From NCBI GenBank assembly GCA_038277395.1, contig CM076190.1, positions 130,788,197 through 130,852,196 of the forward strand: 64,000 nucleotides of DNA, read 5' to 3'. This document shows, one piece after another, positions 32,006 through 45,525 of this stretch. The position numbers and the translations under genes were made by a program. How positions within the stretch are numbered: the first letter of the stretch is position 1; each line of letters begins with the position of its first letter. The notes beneath the pieces are model-generated. The model saw only the letters and a list, made by a program, of their open reading frames with translations, did not search any database and was not told where the DNA came from. The stretch is from Dryocosmus kuriphilus. Taxonomy: Eukaryota > Arthropoda > Insecta > Hymenoptera > Cynipidae.

Positions 32006-34560
32006 ACATACCCCTGAGGTATCTCCCAGAATTCTGACATCGACACTGCAACCGCAATCCACTACATCGAATAGGCAAACGGTCCTGCTCCCTATTCAGC
32101 AACTACAGCCAGCAGAGAAAGAACAACGAGGGAAACCGACAGTAGTTTCGCTAGGTATTGGTATGCGTGTGTGTGTGTTTGCCCGTGTGTGCTCACTTGA
32201 GTGCCCGTATATAAGCGCTAGAATTATATGTCAAATAGTTCAAATAAATTTGAATCCTTGCCTGCCAAATATTTTCTTATGAAATTTTTATAACTCTGAA
32301 GACTATATATATATAGATGTAGATCTATCAATGTATATGTACCCATATCTTCTAATCTATCAAAAGGAAGGAGGAAGAAGAGAGTATAACTGTTTAAGCA
32401 TATAAGACTATTGTAGATAATGAAATAGGAAATGTTTGTAACATCCGCTTTCTCCGCTTTAGTATCACCCTACTTTTCGGGGACGAAAAGGGTAAAATGC
32501 TGGTGTGGTTTGTTACAAGCGGGTCGAGATGACGAAACTTTAAGAATTCTAAAAACTCGCTTGATGAAATTATATTTCGTAAGTCACGAAATGATTGCTT
32601 ATAAAAATTCGCTTAAATCGGAATCTCGACCGAGCTTGTCGCACGATCGCCTAAGGCAGGGTTGCCAAGTCAGGGCTGCTAAGTTCAAAGGCCGTGAATT
32701 GGCGAGCTAAAACTAAAATGCGAAAACCGAAAGACGAAACTCGAACTCAAAATTTATGATTACATTCCCACCAGGTTATAATCACCTGTGTATCCATATG
32801 TGTGTATGGGTACGTGTATGTATGCATGTATGTATGAGTATCTATTTATTGTCATCTATTAGCATTATATTTAGTATTAATCTACTTTGGAAAAGAAAAG
32901 CGAGAGACGAGTAAATAAACGTAATCAAACGGGTGGGTGACCTCGACACCACGCATTCACAATGACGCGCTCCTTCTCTCTCTAGCCAGAGGTGAACGTC
33001 ACCTGTCATTTTCAACGCATGGAACCATGGACGGTGAACGACTTACATTAGCGGCCATCGTTGGCCACCCTCCTCTCTTTCTCCACCACACCCGTTCCCC
33101 AAATACTCCCCCATGCAACTCCACCGTATGAAATATACACGGTTTGTCATCATAATAAACGCACGTGGCTGATGTGCCATTGATCACGCGCTCTGTACTC
33201 ATTGTAATCGTTTTAGGTCGAGGATAATAGATGTTAGGGATAGACCCTAACTGAAAACCTTTACCTGTCCTCAAGTAGGCAAACTTAAAACCAAATGAGG
33301 GACGAATCATTTTCTTTCCAAATATTAAAACTGATGACGAGGTTATTGCCTCTACCCCGAAAGATTGCACACCAAAAGGCATTTCTTGCGACGTTGTTTC
33401 GCAATTAAACAGAGTACAGAGTTCAAATCAGAGCCGAAGTGTGTCTTTCATCAATTTCCAAATCCAAATTCCTTACCTAGCAAAATTTCCCACCACAATT
33501 AACCTCAAAAAGCATTTTAAAAAGTACGACGATTGAAACCAAAGACGCATTAACTCGAGTGATCTGGTACCGGCCAGACCGACTCCTTTTTATTTTTCGG
33601 TCGTCGAAATAACGACAAGTGGAGCAACGTGGTCCTGCCCAGAATTCTTTCGCTTTGTAGTTTCTTTGCCCGTCCAGGATTCGGCCTATTAAGTTATATT
33701 TTATAAAATAGGGGGACGTAAATCAAAGCTCCTTGCCGACGGGAGGCGGCCTCGTGCTGTGAAAAAATAAAGACAACCCGGGCGAATGTGTTCAGAGATC
33801 GAGAGAAAAAATTGTCCCTTTCCGAATCTCAAAACGGAAAGGAACAATAAATTTTCTAAAAGGTTTCAATTCACTTCCGTGAGGAATGGATGACGTTTCC
33901 ACCCTTCGTTGAAGCGAATTTTCGGAGTGACGTTCGCGCATAGTGAATGCGTGTTGCCGACGTCAAAAAGACTTGAGTGGCTTGTTCTTAGAGCAAGCTG
34001 CGAACATTAAATATTAACCAAAGGACGCCCAATCGATAGGGAAAATTGAAGGAAAACCAATTTCCCTTTAATCGCCGACTGGTAGGATTAAGATGAGTAA
34101 TAGGGTGTGTTAAATTGTATCGTTTGCGATTTTAATGTACCATTTCCTTCTATTTCTTCTTTCTAAAATAAACTTGTCTCTAGTATGTTTGCTTTATTCT
34201 ATTTATTCTTTTTATAACTAAGCGACTTGAATGAATGTGGACAAATCCTCTAAAAGAGGAGAAGGTTACGAACCTGCCTGCAAAAAAATATAAACAAAGA
34301 GACAGCCAGCCTGTCTCTCTGTATGGTTTGTGACGGCCTCCGTCGTCGGAGAATTAATTTCAATTTACATAGGAATCTCGTTCAATGGACACCCGTTTTT
34401 TGTAATGAGGTTTTCATTTATTAATTAAAATTAATTATCCGTACGTAACAAGTGGGTGAAAGAGTTTTTAAATCTGAACAGTTTAATCTGCACTTTGTTT
34501 TCTAGTATGATGATGATTTGGTGTCAGTTGAGCATGTTTCATTAGAGGACACATACTTCC
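32006..34560. other. Errantivirus 3' region and probable LTR
   Basis: Downstream of env there is no convincing gene. Noted items are the purine-rich tract at about 32361-32383, a TG-rich stretch (32780-32850), AATAAA at about 33767, and CTAAAATAAA near 34164. Open frames at 32432-32710 and 32999-33382 (minus) show no domain. I could not define LTR borders because the 5' LTR is missing. Confidence 0.4.
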
Positions 34561-34816
34561 CATTTTAATTTCAAACTCTACATTTATTGTATTGAAAAAA
34601 CTCAACGTGTACACCGATCAATGTTTTTAATGAAGCAGTTTAAATGAATAAAAGAGTTTATAGTTGGAACTATTGCTAAAGGTTTGTGTGTTTAAAAACG
34701 TGCAGTACGCAGTGTGAAAAAAATGTTGCAATATATAAGACAAAATTATGACAAAACTAAAGAAAAATGTTGTCGTAAATACGTGTTTCTCAAAACCTGT
34801 TAATAAACATTTACTA

Positions 34817-34838
34817 AGGAGGAGGAGGAGGAGGAGGA
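34817..34838. repeat. (AGG)n microsatellite
   Basis: Seven AGG triplets in a row. A second AGG array lies at 36251-36281. Confidence 0.85.
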
Positions 34839-34844
34839 CGTTAT

Positions 34845-35650
34845 ACTTAAATAAAATACTCAAAGTTTTGCACTCAACGATTACAAGCCTTAGACCGTCA
34901 GTTAGAATCTCTAGAACTGAGATGAGTCTCTTGTACTTTTATAATAACCAAAACGAATGCGGGTGAAGGTAATTAAAAAGTAGATATGCATTTAAAATTA
35001 TATTTCATAAGCAAGTACCTATTAAATTTAAAAGTACTTTTTTAACTTATTAGAAAGATCTCTACAATATTGAGTAATAGGCTTTAATTAAATAAAATAC
35101 TCAAGATTTTGCGCTCAACAGTTACAAGCCTTAGACCATCAGCTAGAAACTCTAAAACTTATAATCACCAAAATGGGTATGGGTGAAAGAAATTAGGTAG
35201 TACATATTACATTTCTTAAACAAGTACTTACTATACACAAACATCACCTCAAATTTAACTTATTAAGAGAACTGTACAATAATGAGTGAAATAGAAAAAC
35301 TTACTACTTACTGCTATGCTGGATCTATTTTTTTTTTAGTTTTAATTTATTGTAAATAATTCTGTTGTCTAAATTCATAGCACAACCTTTTCAAAATCAT
35401 TTTTATATTTACTGAGGAGGATTTAGTTCATCAAATTGAGTTCGAGTAAGAGAAATGAAGACGTAGATATAAATTTTAAAAATTATATTTCATAAACACA
35501 TATTTACAATGTTTAAAAATCACTTAGAATTTAACTTATTAAAAGAATTATAACAGTATAGAGGAATAGAAAATCCTACTGCATACTTAGTACCACATTG
35601 GGTCTATTTGATTATTTTTTATAAATTAGTGAGATAAAACTTGTAATCAC
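34845..35650. repeat. Diverged tandem repeat, about 240-330-bp units
   Basis: The phrase AATAAAATACTCAA followed by TTTTGC.CTCAAC and ACAAGCCTTAGACC occurs at about 34849 and 35092. TTAACTTATTA followed by ACAATA..GAG-type text recurs at about 35045, 35267 and 35530. A third, partial unit starts near 35415. No coding content is seen. Confidence 0.6.
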
Positions 35651-37329
35651 ATATACTACATGTGTTAATTCTACTATTAGAAATAATAAACTAGCTTTTA
35701 AGATAGTAAAATCAGCTACTAAATCAGATACTAAATTGTTAAAGTAACCGCAATTGATCTACCAAATAAGTCAGCTACATAAAATTTATAATCATCTCTA
35801 AGAAACACTGAAATACTCTTTAACACAACAGAGTAATATACTAAAAATCCAATTCACTTAGCTAAAACACTGCAATAATAACATGCTTAGTGAAGTATTG
35901 GTGTTATTAAAGTACGCTATTATCAATGAAAAAAAACAACACATTTTTCTTCAGCCAACATTGAACTCTAGATAAAATAAATCTACTTCGAAGGAAAACA
36001 AGGCAAACTAAATTAATATTGAATAGAGTGCACCACCATCAACCACGTTGCTTTTCTTGTATAGTTATGAGCACGTTTCTTTGTCTTTTTTTACTAGATG
36101 TGAGCCTTGCCTTCTAAATAGATTTGTAATATTGATTCATATGCTAATTAGATGAAATGGTTGATTTTTTGTATGCTAGTATGAGGAATTCTTTCAATGA
36201 TATTAGTACTGAAATTAACCTCAATTACTATTAAAATGTATGAGGAACAGAAGGAGGAGGAGGAGGAGGAGGAGGAGGGGGTAGAATCATTATGTAGCTG
36301 AAACAAGAAGTCACTGGAAAATATTGTATTTAATTATTACACACCATAAATCATATGTTAGATGCTACGTTTCTTCTTTGAAATAAAAATGGCTTCAGAC
36401 TTCGTGCTGGCAAAATATCAAAGGGAGAATCGATAAGAAATTCGTTACTGAAAATATTAAGGAGCTGGCTTTAGATGAGTGATGCATAATAGCGGAAGTT
36501 AAAAAATCCATTTGCTCATGAAACTGGAGAACATCCGACGTATGCATTGCTTTAATTCACAGATATCATTTTAAGATTTCAATTTATGTATGGTAGGTAA
36601 TGTGGGTAACGGAATATCCTACCAGGAGAAGCTTAGCCCCTCTACTGATCTTGAAACAATAACATTACTATTTAATATTGTGCAGTTATTATGAATAAAA
36701 CTATCATTCGAAAAAAACGTTCAAGCACTTTAGCAGTTTTCTGACTAAAATAATTTAGATATCTTTTCAACCGCTGCAAAAAGTGAATCATTTAAACAAA
36801 TAAAAATAACATTTTTCCAGGTTGTGAATATTTAAAGTAAAAAATATATAAGCAAACACTATTCTCAGAGAAGTCATGATCATTCTTAAACTCCTGTGAA
36901 CACTTAGTGATCAACAATTAATAAATTAACTATTGTTCACATCCCATCTACGTCGCCTCCGATTTTCCAGAGTATCTGCTTACTAATTCACGAATTGTGC
37001 AACTTTAAAAATAAAACTAAAAGTCCTATCTCAAAACCAATGTTACCGTTGGCTTCCTCTCAGCAGTATCTCCATGTGCTTTTCGAATCAACGAAAAAAG
37101 CCTTTTTAAACAATTACATTGCTTATAATATTTTTAAGTTTTTGTAACAACAATGAAAGGCAATCTAAAATTAATTACACAACAAGAAGTACGATAACTG
37201 CACATAATTGCCGAGTAATTTGTAATCGACTCAGTCAAAAAAACTTGATTTATTTCATCATAAATACCTGATGTGGATAATTGCTTATAAAATTTGCTTA
37301 TGAAACAAAAAATAATTACCAAACAATGA
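35651..37329. other. Non-coding AT-rich interval
   Basis: No gene found. It contains the (AGG)n array at 36251-36281. Small open frames are short and unsupported. Confidence 0.5.
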
Positions 37330-37600
37330 TTAATTCATTTTTATCAATAAAGTGTTCAAATTTAGTGCGATTCAAGTGATGAATCGTAGCCAATCTCCAC
37401 AAAACCATTTTCATGAACAAATTTTTTTATAGCAAATGGAATACATTTTTGAACATCTGCATTGCTAATAGAAGTACTTTTTCGTATTGTTGCTTCACTT
37501 GTTCTTTATATCTTGTAATGAACCTGAGTATGTCACCGAAATGGTATTATTCAAATGTAAAAAAAAAGAACTGTTTTCCCCTATTTGTTATTAAATAAAA
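37330..37600 (-). repeat. Repeat T fragment, inverted
   Basis: The reverse complement contains CATGAAAATGGTTTTGTGGAGATTGGCTACGATTC-like text matching about 5360-5400 (copy A) and 43640-43680 (copy C), plus a flanking GCAGATGTT. This is the only minus-oriented piece of repeat T here. Confidence 0.55.
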
Positions 37601-37785
37601 AAATAATAAGAAACTCTTTCAAAAATCTGCTCCATAAAATTAATGTGGAATCTTCTGAGAATTTATGTTTTAAAAAGTTCAAATCTTATTTATTAGCTTT
37701 TATTTTTTAAAAACTCATAAAAAATGCAATTTTTTACATTTTTTTTCCAAAATTTTAATCGGCGGCGGTTATCCACGGACGTTTA

Positions 37786-37985
37786 ATGTTTAGATCCCTT
37801 GTAGAAATTTACGAACGGCCCAGTACTGCTCCAAAAGTTAATGTCAGTCTGACAGTATTGACTCCCAGTACCGGCCCAGTACAGTGCCCGCACTGGCTCG
37901 TAACGCTATTCAGAACTGATTTTCGGAAATTGTGCAGTACTGGCTCAGTACTGGCACACTACTGGGATATAAATGGCCCCTTATA
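37786..37985. repeat. Short degenerate direct repeats (CAGTACTGG)
   Basis: CAGTACTGG or its near matches occur at least five times in this GC-richer patch. The matching open frame is a result of the repetition. Confidence 0.55.
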
Positions 37986-37999
37986 GAAATAGTGTATTG

Positions 38000-38170
38000 C
38001 TGGATATCTCATTTGATCCCATTTATGTGTTTATGTCCTGTATTATCCCAGGGATATCGCAGGAATAACCAGGGACATAAGTGGGATAAAATGTGAATAC
38101 TCGCAGTACCCCATTGGCTATTCCCACAATATCCCTGGAATAACACAGGACATAATTGTGACATCCCCCA
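38000..38170. mobile_element. Small foldback MITE
   Basis: ATGTCCTGTATTATCCCAGGGATAT on the left is mirrored by ATATCCCTGGAATAACACAGGACAT on the right, with a short loop containing a further GGGACATAAGTGGGATAA copy. No coding content. Confidence 0.6.
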
Positions 38171-38402
38171 ATATCCTATAACTGTGAGGACTTTAATAAT
38201 AAAAAAAAAATGTTAATGAGATCAAACTACTGTTTGGTAGACAAATTTCTACTTAGCTACAGATTTGTTAACAAAAAATTTTTTTTTGGATTATTATTAT
38301 TGCTTAATCATTATTTATTTACAGAAAATTAGACGCCACTACCTACAAAAGCCACTTAAATGTATACCGCATTTTTAACGCTATTTAAAAATCGGAAATA
38401 CT

Positions 38403-38475
38403 GCAGCGGGCTTCGAGCCTAAGGGATTCATAATTCCCTAACAACTAAGCATCTTGGCTATCAAACCGGTTGAGT
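38403..38475 (-). tRNA. tRNA-like sequence, possible SINE head
   Basis: On the minus strand an A-box-like TAGCCAAGATG (about 38453-38463) and a B-box-like GGCTCGAAGCC (38409-38419) are 33 bp apart, with a clean AGGGA/TCCCT stem between them. Acceptor pairing is weak. The anticodon is not assigned. Likely a tRNA pseudogene or SINE head. Confidence 0.35.
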
Positions 38476-39510
38476 GTCCTTAATAAAATCCAGGGTAAAA
38501 TGTTTTACTGCGTTGGGAAAGGGTATAGAGTGAAAAATTCTAGTAATTTTCAATTGTTTAAACAATTTTAATTTGTTTAACCGTTTATCTTTTCAGGTCA
38601 CTCGCAAAATAAATGTATTTTATAGACGTTATGAGTCCTTTAATTAATCATTATCGTAATATAATGTGTTTAAATAATTTTAGAATTATTTGAATAATAC
38701 TTATTTGTTCAAATATATAGTTTACCTAAAAAAAGCAGGAGAAACACATTATTTCAGTCTCACCAAATTTCCGACAGATTTTTAATATTTGCAAGTACTA
38801 ATTTGTTTATAAGAATACTCTTTATGTTTAAAAAAATAATATTGTTTAAACAGTTTTAATTTATCTAAAGCTTTAAAAGAGTTCCGTGAAAATAAATATG
38901 TATTTATAAATGTCAGATATCTGTAATGTATTGTAATGATTAATTAAAGAGCTCATAACGTCTATAAAATACATTTATTTCGTGCTTTATCTGAAAAAAT
39001 AAATGTTCACACAGGCATTAAGGTAAGGTACACCATAGTTGCAGGTTAACGATTTTAAAATTGAAACTAGCAATAGGCAAGGTATATACGGTTTCATGTA
39101 ATTTAGAAACACTCCAAACTTTAAACAGAATGACAACTCCAAGACAGATTTAGGACAGAGAACAACTTTAATTTTATTCTTTACTGCAAAATAGAGGTTC
39201 CAAGGTAATTCCAAAGGTAAATCTAAAATGTCTAAGACAAAATAAAGAACTCTAAAAAAAAGCCCAGACTCAAAACAAAAAGGCGGAACATACTTTAATC
39301 TTCAGAAAGAGGGAATTAAGAACAAGATGCTGCCTCCGCTAAATCGAAACGGAAGGAAAAAGGGTACACTTCAGCAGACAACAGTACTCATTTGCAACTC
39401 CAAAAGACACTTTCCTTTTTTTTATAGATACAGGTATGTTTCAGGAATCAGGAAACGAGGAACTCCAAAATTTATAAGTTTTTCCCGGGTATGCACCCGA
39501 ACCCTGATTG

Positions 39511-39887
39511 CGGGGAAGATGTAAGGGGGACAGCACCGGGCGAGTGGCGGGGTCGGCGGTCGAGCCCGGTCGGAAGCCTACGAAGGGTCCCGACCGGTAG
39601 TCGGGTACTGGGCTCATCTCTCACCTGGAACAGTCAGTCTTCGTTTGGCTCGATCGCCGTTTACTGTTCTTGCTAGTCGCTTGTCAGTGTCACCACTTGT
39701 TTCGTCGCGTCGTTTGGCTCTATTACCGTGTTACAGTCAATTGTAAATTCGCACACCGTGCTCGGGTAGATTCCTAGAGTGCGCTGAATAAATTGTAAGT
39801 TATGCTGATTTATGCTTTTTATTGTGTCTTCTCCCAATTCTCAGCGTCCTCATCCTATTTCCAATTCTCGACAGCGATTCCCCGCTA
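39511..39887 (+). repeat. Gypsy LTR with polypurine tract, copy C
   Basis: GCGGGGAAGA precedes TGTAAGGGGG at 39520. The LTR then parallels 24070-24434 throughout (about 368 bp), with AATAAA near 39787. No pol genes adjoin it on the left, so it is a 3'-end fragment. Confidence 0.65.
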
Positions 39888-42212
39888 AAAGCTGCTTCTT
39901 TTAATCTCTCTCGGAAGCGAATTGGCCCTTCGGGCATCCGCGTGACTATAACTGAATTTATGATAATGGCCGTCGAAAATGGTCTGCCGCCCTTGTCCAT
40001 AGCAGTTAATTAAAGACCGCTGTCGTGACACAACCTAGGGATACGAAATTGGGACCGTATAGCCCCGATTTGTTTGCAATCTCCTTTTCTTTTGCCACAA
40101 TAATAATAAATGAAGATTTGTGTGACGTAAAAAGTGAAAGTTTAGGGCACATGATTTACACTTTAGCCACGTCACTCCTTACCTCCATTCTACCGAAAAT
40201 GGGGGGCTTGTTGGGGAATGGAATTTACAGAAAAGGTTTTGGTATTTTTAACAAACTACGTGGATTCCTTCAGTCAAAAAATTCTAGCATAAATAAAACA
40301 GAATTTGAAAATAGTGAGAATAACAAAAATCATTAGTTATAATGTATAGACAGAAATTTATATGAAATTGATGAGGCTTGACTCGTAACAAGAGAAATGT
40401 TTCTCTTTGCTTTCTTTGATAAGCAATGTAAATTTATAATCAAGGAGCTTTTAAGTAGATCAGTCGATCGACACTGTTTCTCACATCTTTCACAGTCCTC
40501 ATACGGTTCGACGCCTTTCAAAACGTCGAATCATATAATTCTGAGTAGTTGCAATAACAGAAATGATCCCGTGATTCAAGACAAGTCGATTGACCTATAA
40601 TAAACTTCTTTTTAAATCCTTAGTGTTTTCTCTAGGAGGAAGCAAGTACTATTGCTATTTAATCAAAATGAGCAAGAAAAGTGCTTAAGGAATGATCATG
40701 ACACACTCAAGATCGAATTCGTAGCTAGTTTACTTATTAATTTTGCGTATTTTTATAGTTATTACGATTTTTATTGTGCAGTGGTTGGAGCTACTGACAC
40801 TATTTTTCAATAAACTATTTTAAGCCCTACTTCAATCGCTCTGTTTTGATCTACACCACGTTCATTTCCTATAAAATATATTTATAAGTTGTTGGTAGAA
40901 GAGCTGACTTTATGCGTAAACTTTACTATTAATATTTTTGTCACTATCATCCATTATATTAAACATTTTTGTAATTAATGCTTCCTATTTCTATAAATAT
41001 CGTAGTAATTAATATGTACACCCAGTCCTAAATAAAGTCATATACTTTACAGAACTTTTACCAATATGTATCATTTCCGTATAATTAAACGGTTGAAAAA
41101 AAGTTGAAAAATTTTGAGGAAACTGCAAACTCCTAGGCTCATTTTGAAAAAGGATAATAATAGACGAAAGAAATTATTTAAACAATTATTGTTGTTAATT
41201 TCCATTAATTATTGTCTGATTATAACTGAAGAGTTGAAGAAAAGTTGAGGAATGTAGAAAAAATAAGTTTTTTTCATAACATTTTTTTCGTATTCATACT
41301 CATATTCAAACATCGGTCACCCGAGGTTACATCATCAACAAATTATTATGTAAGGAAAAAAGCCTTATTTTTGTACCCCATATAGACCAAGATTTATTAG
41401 AGCATCTACAATAACATTTCGGAGGCGGTCCGGTTTCAGATTACCTACCAATAGGGTATAAAATGTCAAATTGATGCAGACGAAATGTAAAAAGGAATGC
41501 AGAATTTTTGAAGGATAGTAAAAGACAATACTTTTAGATTACATATACTTGGAATCAACTAAATGGTAAGAAGTCGAATCATTGAAGGTTACATTCTAAA
41601 GATAAAAAAAAAATATATAAAATACCATTGTAACATTATTTAGAGTGCTTATACAATACAAATCAGTAAAAATTGGCAAAATTCAAAATATTATTTAAAA
41701 CTCACGTTAGGAAATAAAATTTCAAAATAGAAATGAAACACGTATTCAAGAGAAGATTTTTTAGGTTAGGCATCAAAAAGGGGAAATTACATAGAAATAT
41801 CATAATTTTCCCAACAGCATAATTTACACCCCGAAGTTCTTTTGAAGTCTTATGTAACCCCGAAATATCAATTAATTTCAAAAAAAAATTTGTGTTTTTT
41901 TGTAGGAGAACCACACAAATCTAGAGTGGGGGTCAGAGTTTGAAAAAAAAGTTGGGCTACCCTAAGGAACTTCTGAGTATAAAATTGTAAGATAATGGAC
42001 TGCTGATAATAATAACATTTTATTTAATGCGACATAGCTCGGTTATAATAATAATAATAATAATAAATAATAATAATAATAAGAATAAGGTATCATATGA
42101 TAATAGGTTGCAATAATAATTGATTATAATAATAATAGGTTATAATAATAATAGTTTATAATGAGATTGTAGAAACATCATGTCAGAAGTCGTCATATAT
42201 GCATTAATCCAA

Positions 42213-42545
42213 TCGCCACTAACGCTTTTGTATGCCCTGAGAAGTCTAGATGGTAACTTTGTCTTAAAATGTCGAGAAAATCACCCTGATTACGAATATC
42301 CAGGAAACTTTTTTGAAAATTTGGTCAGTAATTATTTAAACAAATTTTTTGAACAAAAGCAGTATTTAAGTCTTGGGTCAAACTTTCCAAAATATATTTT
42401 AGAGAATTTTTATTTACATAAATACTGAATCTATTTTTAAATCTTTTAGCTTATACAATTACAGATCAACATTTCGAAACAGTATCCTGGTACTAGCCAA
42501 AGTTACCCTCTAGACCACTAGTGCATCCAGAAATATTAGTGGCGA
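42213..42545. mobile_element. Foldback MITE inside repeat T, copy C
   Basis: Same TCGCCACTAA / TTAGTGGCGA ends and inner arms as copies A and B. The plus-strand frame at 42180-42428 is one hairpin arm. Confidence 0.65.
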
Positions 42546-42758
42546 CTAAACTCCATCTATTATTCTTGATTGTTCTGCCAGAATACACACTGCCACTACT
42601 TATTAGCCTTTTTATTCGTTTGATCCATTATCTCCTTGGCACCGAACAGAAAGCAATATTTAATTTAAAAAATATTTATATTTTATATAAAATACAAATA
42701 AAAAACTATTAATAAAATATTGTTATATGAAATGCGTATAAAACATTAAGCGGACTTA

Positions 42759-43155
42759 CTATATTTTCAAATCAAGAGAACAAAAATACAGAGGGAGTTT
42801 CAGAATTTCGGAAAGTCTCTCATTCGTAATGCAGGGTAGCGCTGCTTTGACAACTCTTGTTAGAGATTTCTTGTACTCCTTATTTTTCTGACAAAGGTCA
42901 TTGATAAGATCGTCGAGGGCTTTATCAGTAATTTTCGAGGACTTTTTTACTTTATGCGCTGCTTCATCCATTAAAGCAATGAGAAGATCTTCATCACTTT
43001 GAAGAGCTTTTCTTACTTCGGACCACCTAGTTTTCTTGTTACATTTTGCGTCCAAATCTTCGTTGCTTATATTATAATTATAGTTTAATCGAAGCTCAAG
43101 TTCGGCCCTTGTTGGTTTGTTTTCCGAAACATCTTTAGATTCAGATAAACTTTAA
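42759..43155 (-). pseudogene. Exon-like frame of unknown protein, repeat T copy C
   Basis: An open minus-strand frame of about 130 codons, parallel to copy B: LSESKDVSENKPTRAELEL, DLDAKCNKKTRWSEVRKAL, KITDKALDDLINDLCQKN, VVKAALPCITNERLSEILKL, then a different last ten residues (LPLYFCSLDLKI). The family is not recognised. The upstream edge has an AG after an A/T-rich stretch where a splice acceptor would sit. Copies B and C differ at several residues but neither has a stop. Confidence 0.5.
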
Positions 43156-44080
43156 AAATGTTAAAATGTGTATTACATACTATAGTGATAGAAACGTTCA
43201 ATACTCTACTAAGAAGTAAAGCATCTCAATGAAATAAGTTTGGTTGATGAATCATTATAAAATTAGCGAAAGAATAACACAGGGAGGCCTCTTTTATCGA
43301 GCGCGATGTTTGCAGAATTTTTGGTCTCGCTTCAGAAGACGACTATTAACCGAGTTAAACTTTTTTTTTTATAAATAACGGCTTATAAGATTCCATATTA
43401 ATTTCTCGGAGTAGATTTTTAAAAGCATTTTTAATTATTTTTTTATTTAATAACAAGAATGGGCAACAATTTTTCTTTAGCGCATCCGAAAAGTAGGTAC
43501 CATTTTTCGAGAACTACTTCGATTCATCACAAGATATGTAAAATCAAGGAAGAAAATATCCGAAAAAGTTTTACAGCAGCAACGCAGATATTTAAGCTTT
43601 CATTGTATTCGTTAACAAATTAAATCAAATTTCAGATAAGTTCATGAAACTGGTTTTGTGGGGATTGGCTAGCATCCGTCACTTGAATTGTACTGAATTT
43701 AAAGAAATGATAGATAGCAGGAGTTTTTCTGTCGAATTAATGAAATTTATTAAATAGTTTATTATTTTATAAATAAATTTTATAAACAATTACCACTTCA
43801 TATAGTAATGATGGAATAAATAATGTTTTTTCTACAGCATCGACAACAAATTACTCTGTAATGACAAGCAGTTGTCACATTTAGTCATCCAATAACAATT
43901 TATAAATTTGTAAACAACTTAAATAAAAAATGCACAAATGGACTATTTTTGACGCACAAATTTATTTCTTTTACGTAATCAAATATAAATAAGTAATTTC
44001 TAATCTTCTGGGGACATTTGGATGCCAAAATTAATTTTTGTTGTTAATAGAAACTTTTTCAAGCATTTTTTATCATAACC

Positions 44081-45525
44081 AATAAGGAAGTTTTACTTTT
44101 TAAAACTGCACGACGGACAGGCCGACCTATGATGTTTTAACGGTTTGAACTAATTTTAAAGAAAAACTATAATATTAGGAATAACAGTAGTTAGTCGTTG
44201 CTTATAGGCACGGGTATTATTCTTTCAGAGGCCATTCATTTCGGTAAGTGAAAAAAATTTTTTTGAAAGCACTAAGGACATAGAAATTTGCGTTCCGTGG
44301 AGAATCACGGATATAGTTTTCTGTATTTCTTAATGAAAATAATGATTTTTTTCAATTAACAATTACTTCCAGGTCTAAAGCTAAACCAGTATATTTTTCA
44401 AATTGCAAAAGAAATATAATATTTTAGATTGAAGATCTTTGATAGCTGCTTTTTAATATCTAAAGGTGACAAATGTGGTTGTATATAATATTTGAAAGTG
44501 TTCATTTTTAAAATGCATAGTAAAATCTTTATACAGTTTTTCTTTCGCTTGATAAAATCATTTTAGTTGTGAAGTTGTGAAGAGGCTAAAGAACTTAAAA
44601 TGCGAGAAAAATAGGAAATTTTCTAATTTTTGAGAGTGTAAGTAGTTTTTAAATATTTTATGTGTAAATACAAGTAACATTGTGAAATTTATTGCATACG
44701 AAATCAGAAAAAGTTCCTTCAGAAAATTTTACTCCTTCACGTATACTCACCGATAGAAAGTGCCACCAAAACAAGCAGTAAGAACTCCGTGATGGACGCA
44801 GGTAAAAATATTTATCAGAAAAAGTAAGAGTGTTAGCACAAAAAGTAAAGAGCCTGCTGCTTTCTGTATATACGGCTACTTGCTGATGGACGGTCTACTT
44901 ATACTGATAAATTTTCAAGAAAATAAGCTTCCATCTGATAACGTGGAGAACTTTAATATTGACACGTATTTCGTCTGTATTCACTGCTCATTTATAAGAC
45001 ACGTGTATGCAATATTTGTTCTTTTCAAGGTATAATTGACAAGCTTATAGTTTGCTTTGAATAACAAAACTTTCAAATAAAATTAAAAACTCCAGAAATT
45101 TTAATTTGAATTCTTTTTAAAACTAAGGGCATTTCTCATCTATACTCTGAGGAAATTTATGATTGCGTTCAAAAAATTGTTTCTTTAAATTCATATCTTT
45201 CTCTTCTTTGAAATAATGAAATGATTTGTCTGTTACTGTTTGCTTCATTTAAGAAAATATACATGTGTTTATTAAAATAAAGTACTGCCTAAAACCTAAG
45301 AAGTGATTTATTTCATTTCATCATTTTAAACCGAGAAATTTATTTCTTTGAATCAGCTAAAAGTTTTATTTTAACATAAAACATAAACATAAAAAATCGC
45401 GCAGAAATTATGATATTTAAACGTTTAAAAATCTTCAAAAAGTCTTGAAACTTTAGCAATATTTTTTTTCTAGTTTGGCTAGAAGAAAATCTTACATTTC
45501 TCAAACCGTGTGGAAATTTTAGTCG
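44081..45525. other. Non-coding AT-rich interval
   Basis: No gene, RNA or repeat structure could be supported. Confidence 0.45.

Larger units (their letters stand above)
28690..34219 (+). mobile_element. 5'-truncated errantivirus-like LTR element
   Basis: Integrase and an env gene in the order of gypsy-type errantiviruses (Metaviridae), with gag, protease and RT missing on the left. A strong purine run (about 32361-32383) after env is a good polypurine tract, so the 3' LTR may start near 32383 (AGTATAACTG). A TTTTATAACT end after AATAAA-type signals near 34170 would close it at 34219. That gives an unusually long LTR, so this boundary is tentative. Confidence 0.6.
38995..44080. repeat. Repeat T, copy C, with gypsy 3' end
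   Basis: Similarity to copy B starts at about 39009 (ACAGGCATTA), inside the gypsy 3' tail, and runs through polypurine tract, LTR and about 4 kb of flanking repeat. From about 43500 to 44080 it continues in step with copy A where copy B has ended. It lacks the GC-hairpin insert of B and carries an extra 0.4 kb (40483-40886). Confidence 0.75.

Noticed and set aside
39487..40020. rRNA-like feel of the sequence after the LTR (AATTGGCCCTT..GGCATCCG)
   Set aside because: I could not match it to any conserved rRNA helix; it is shared only between repeat T copies B and C.
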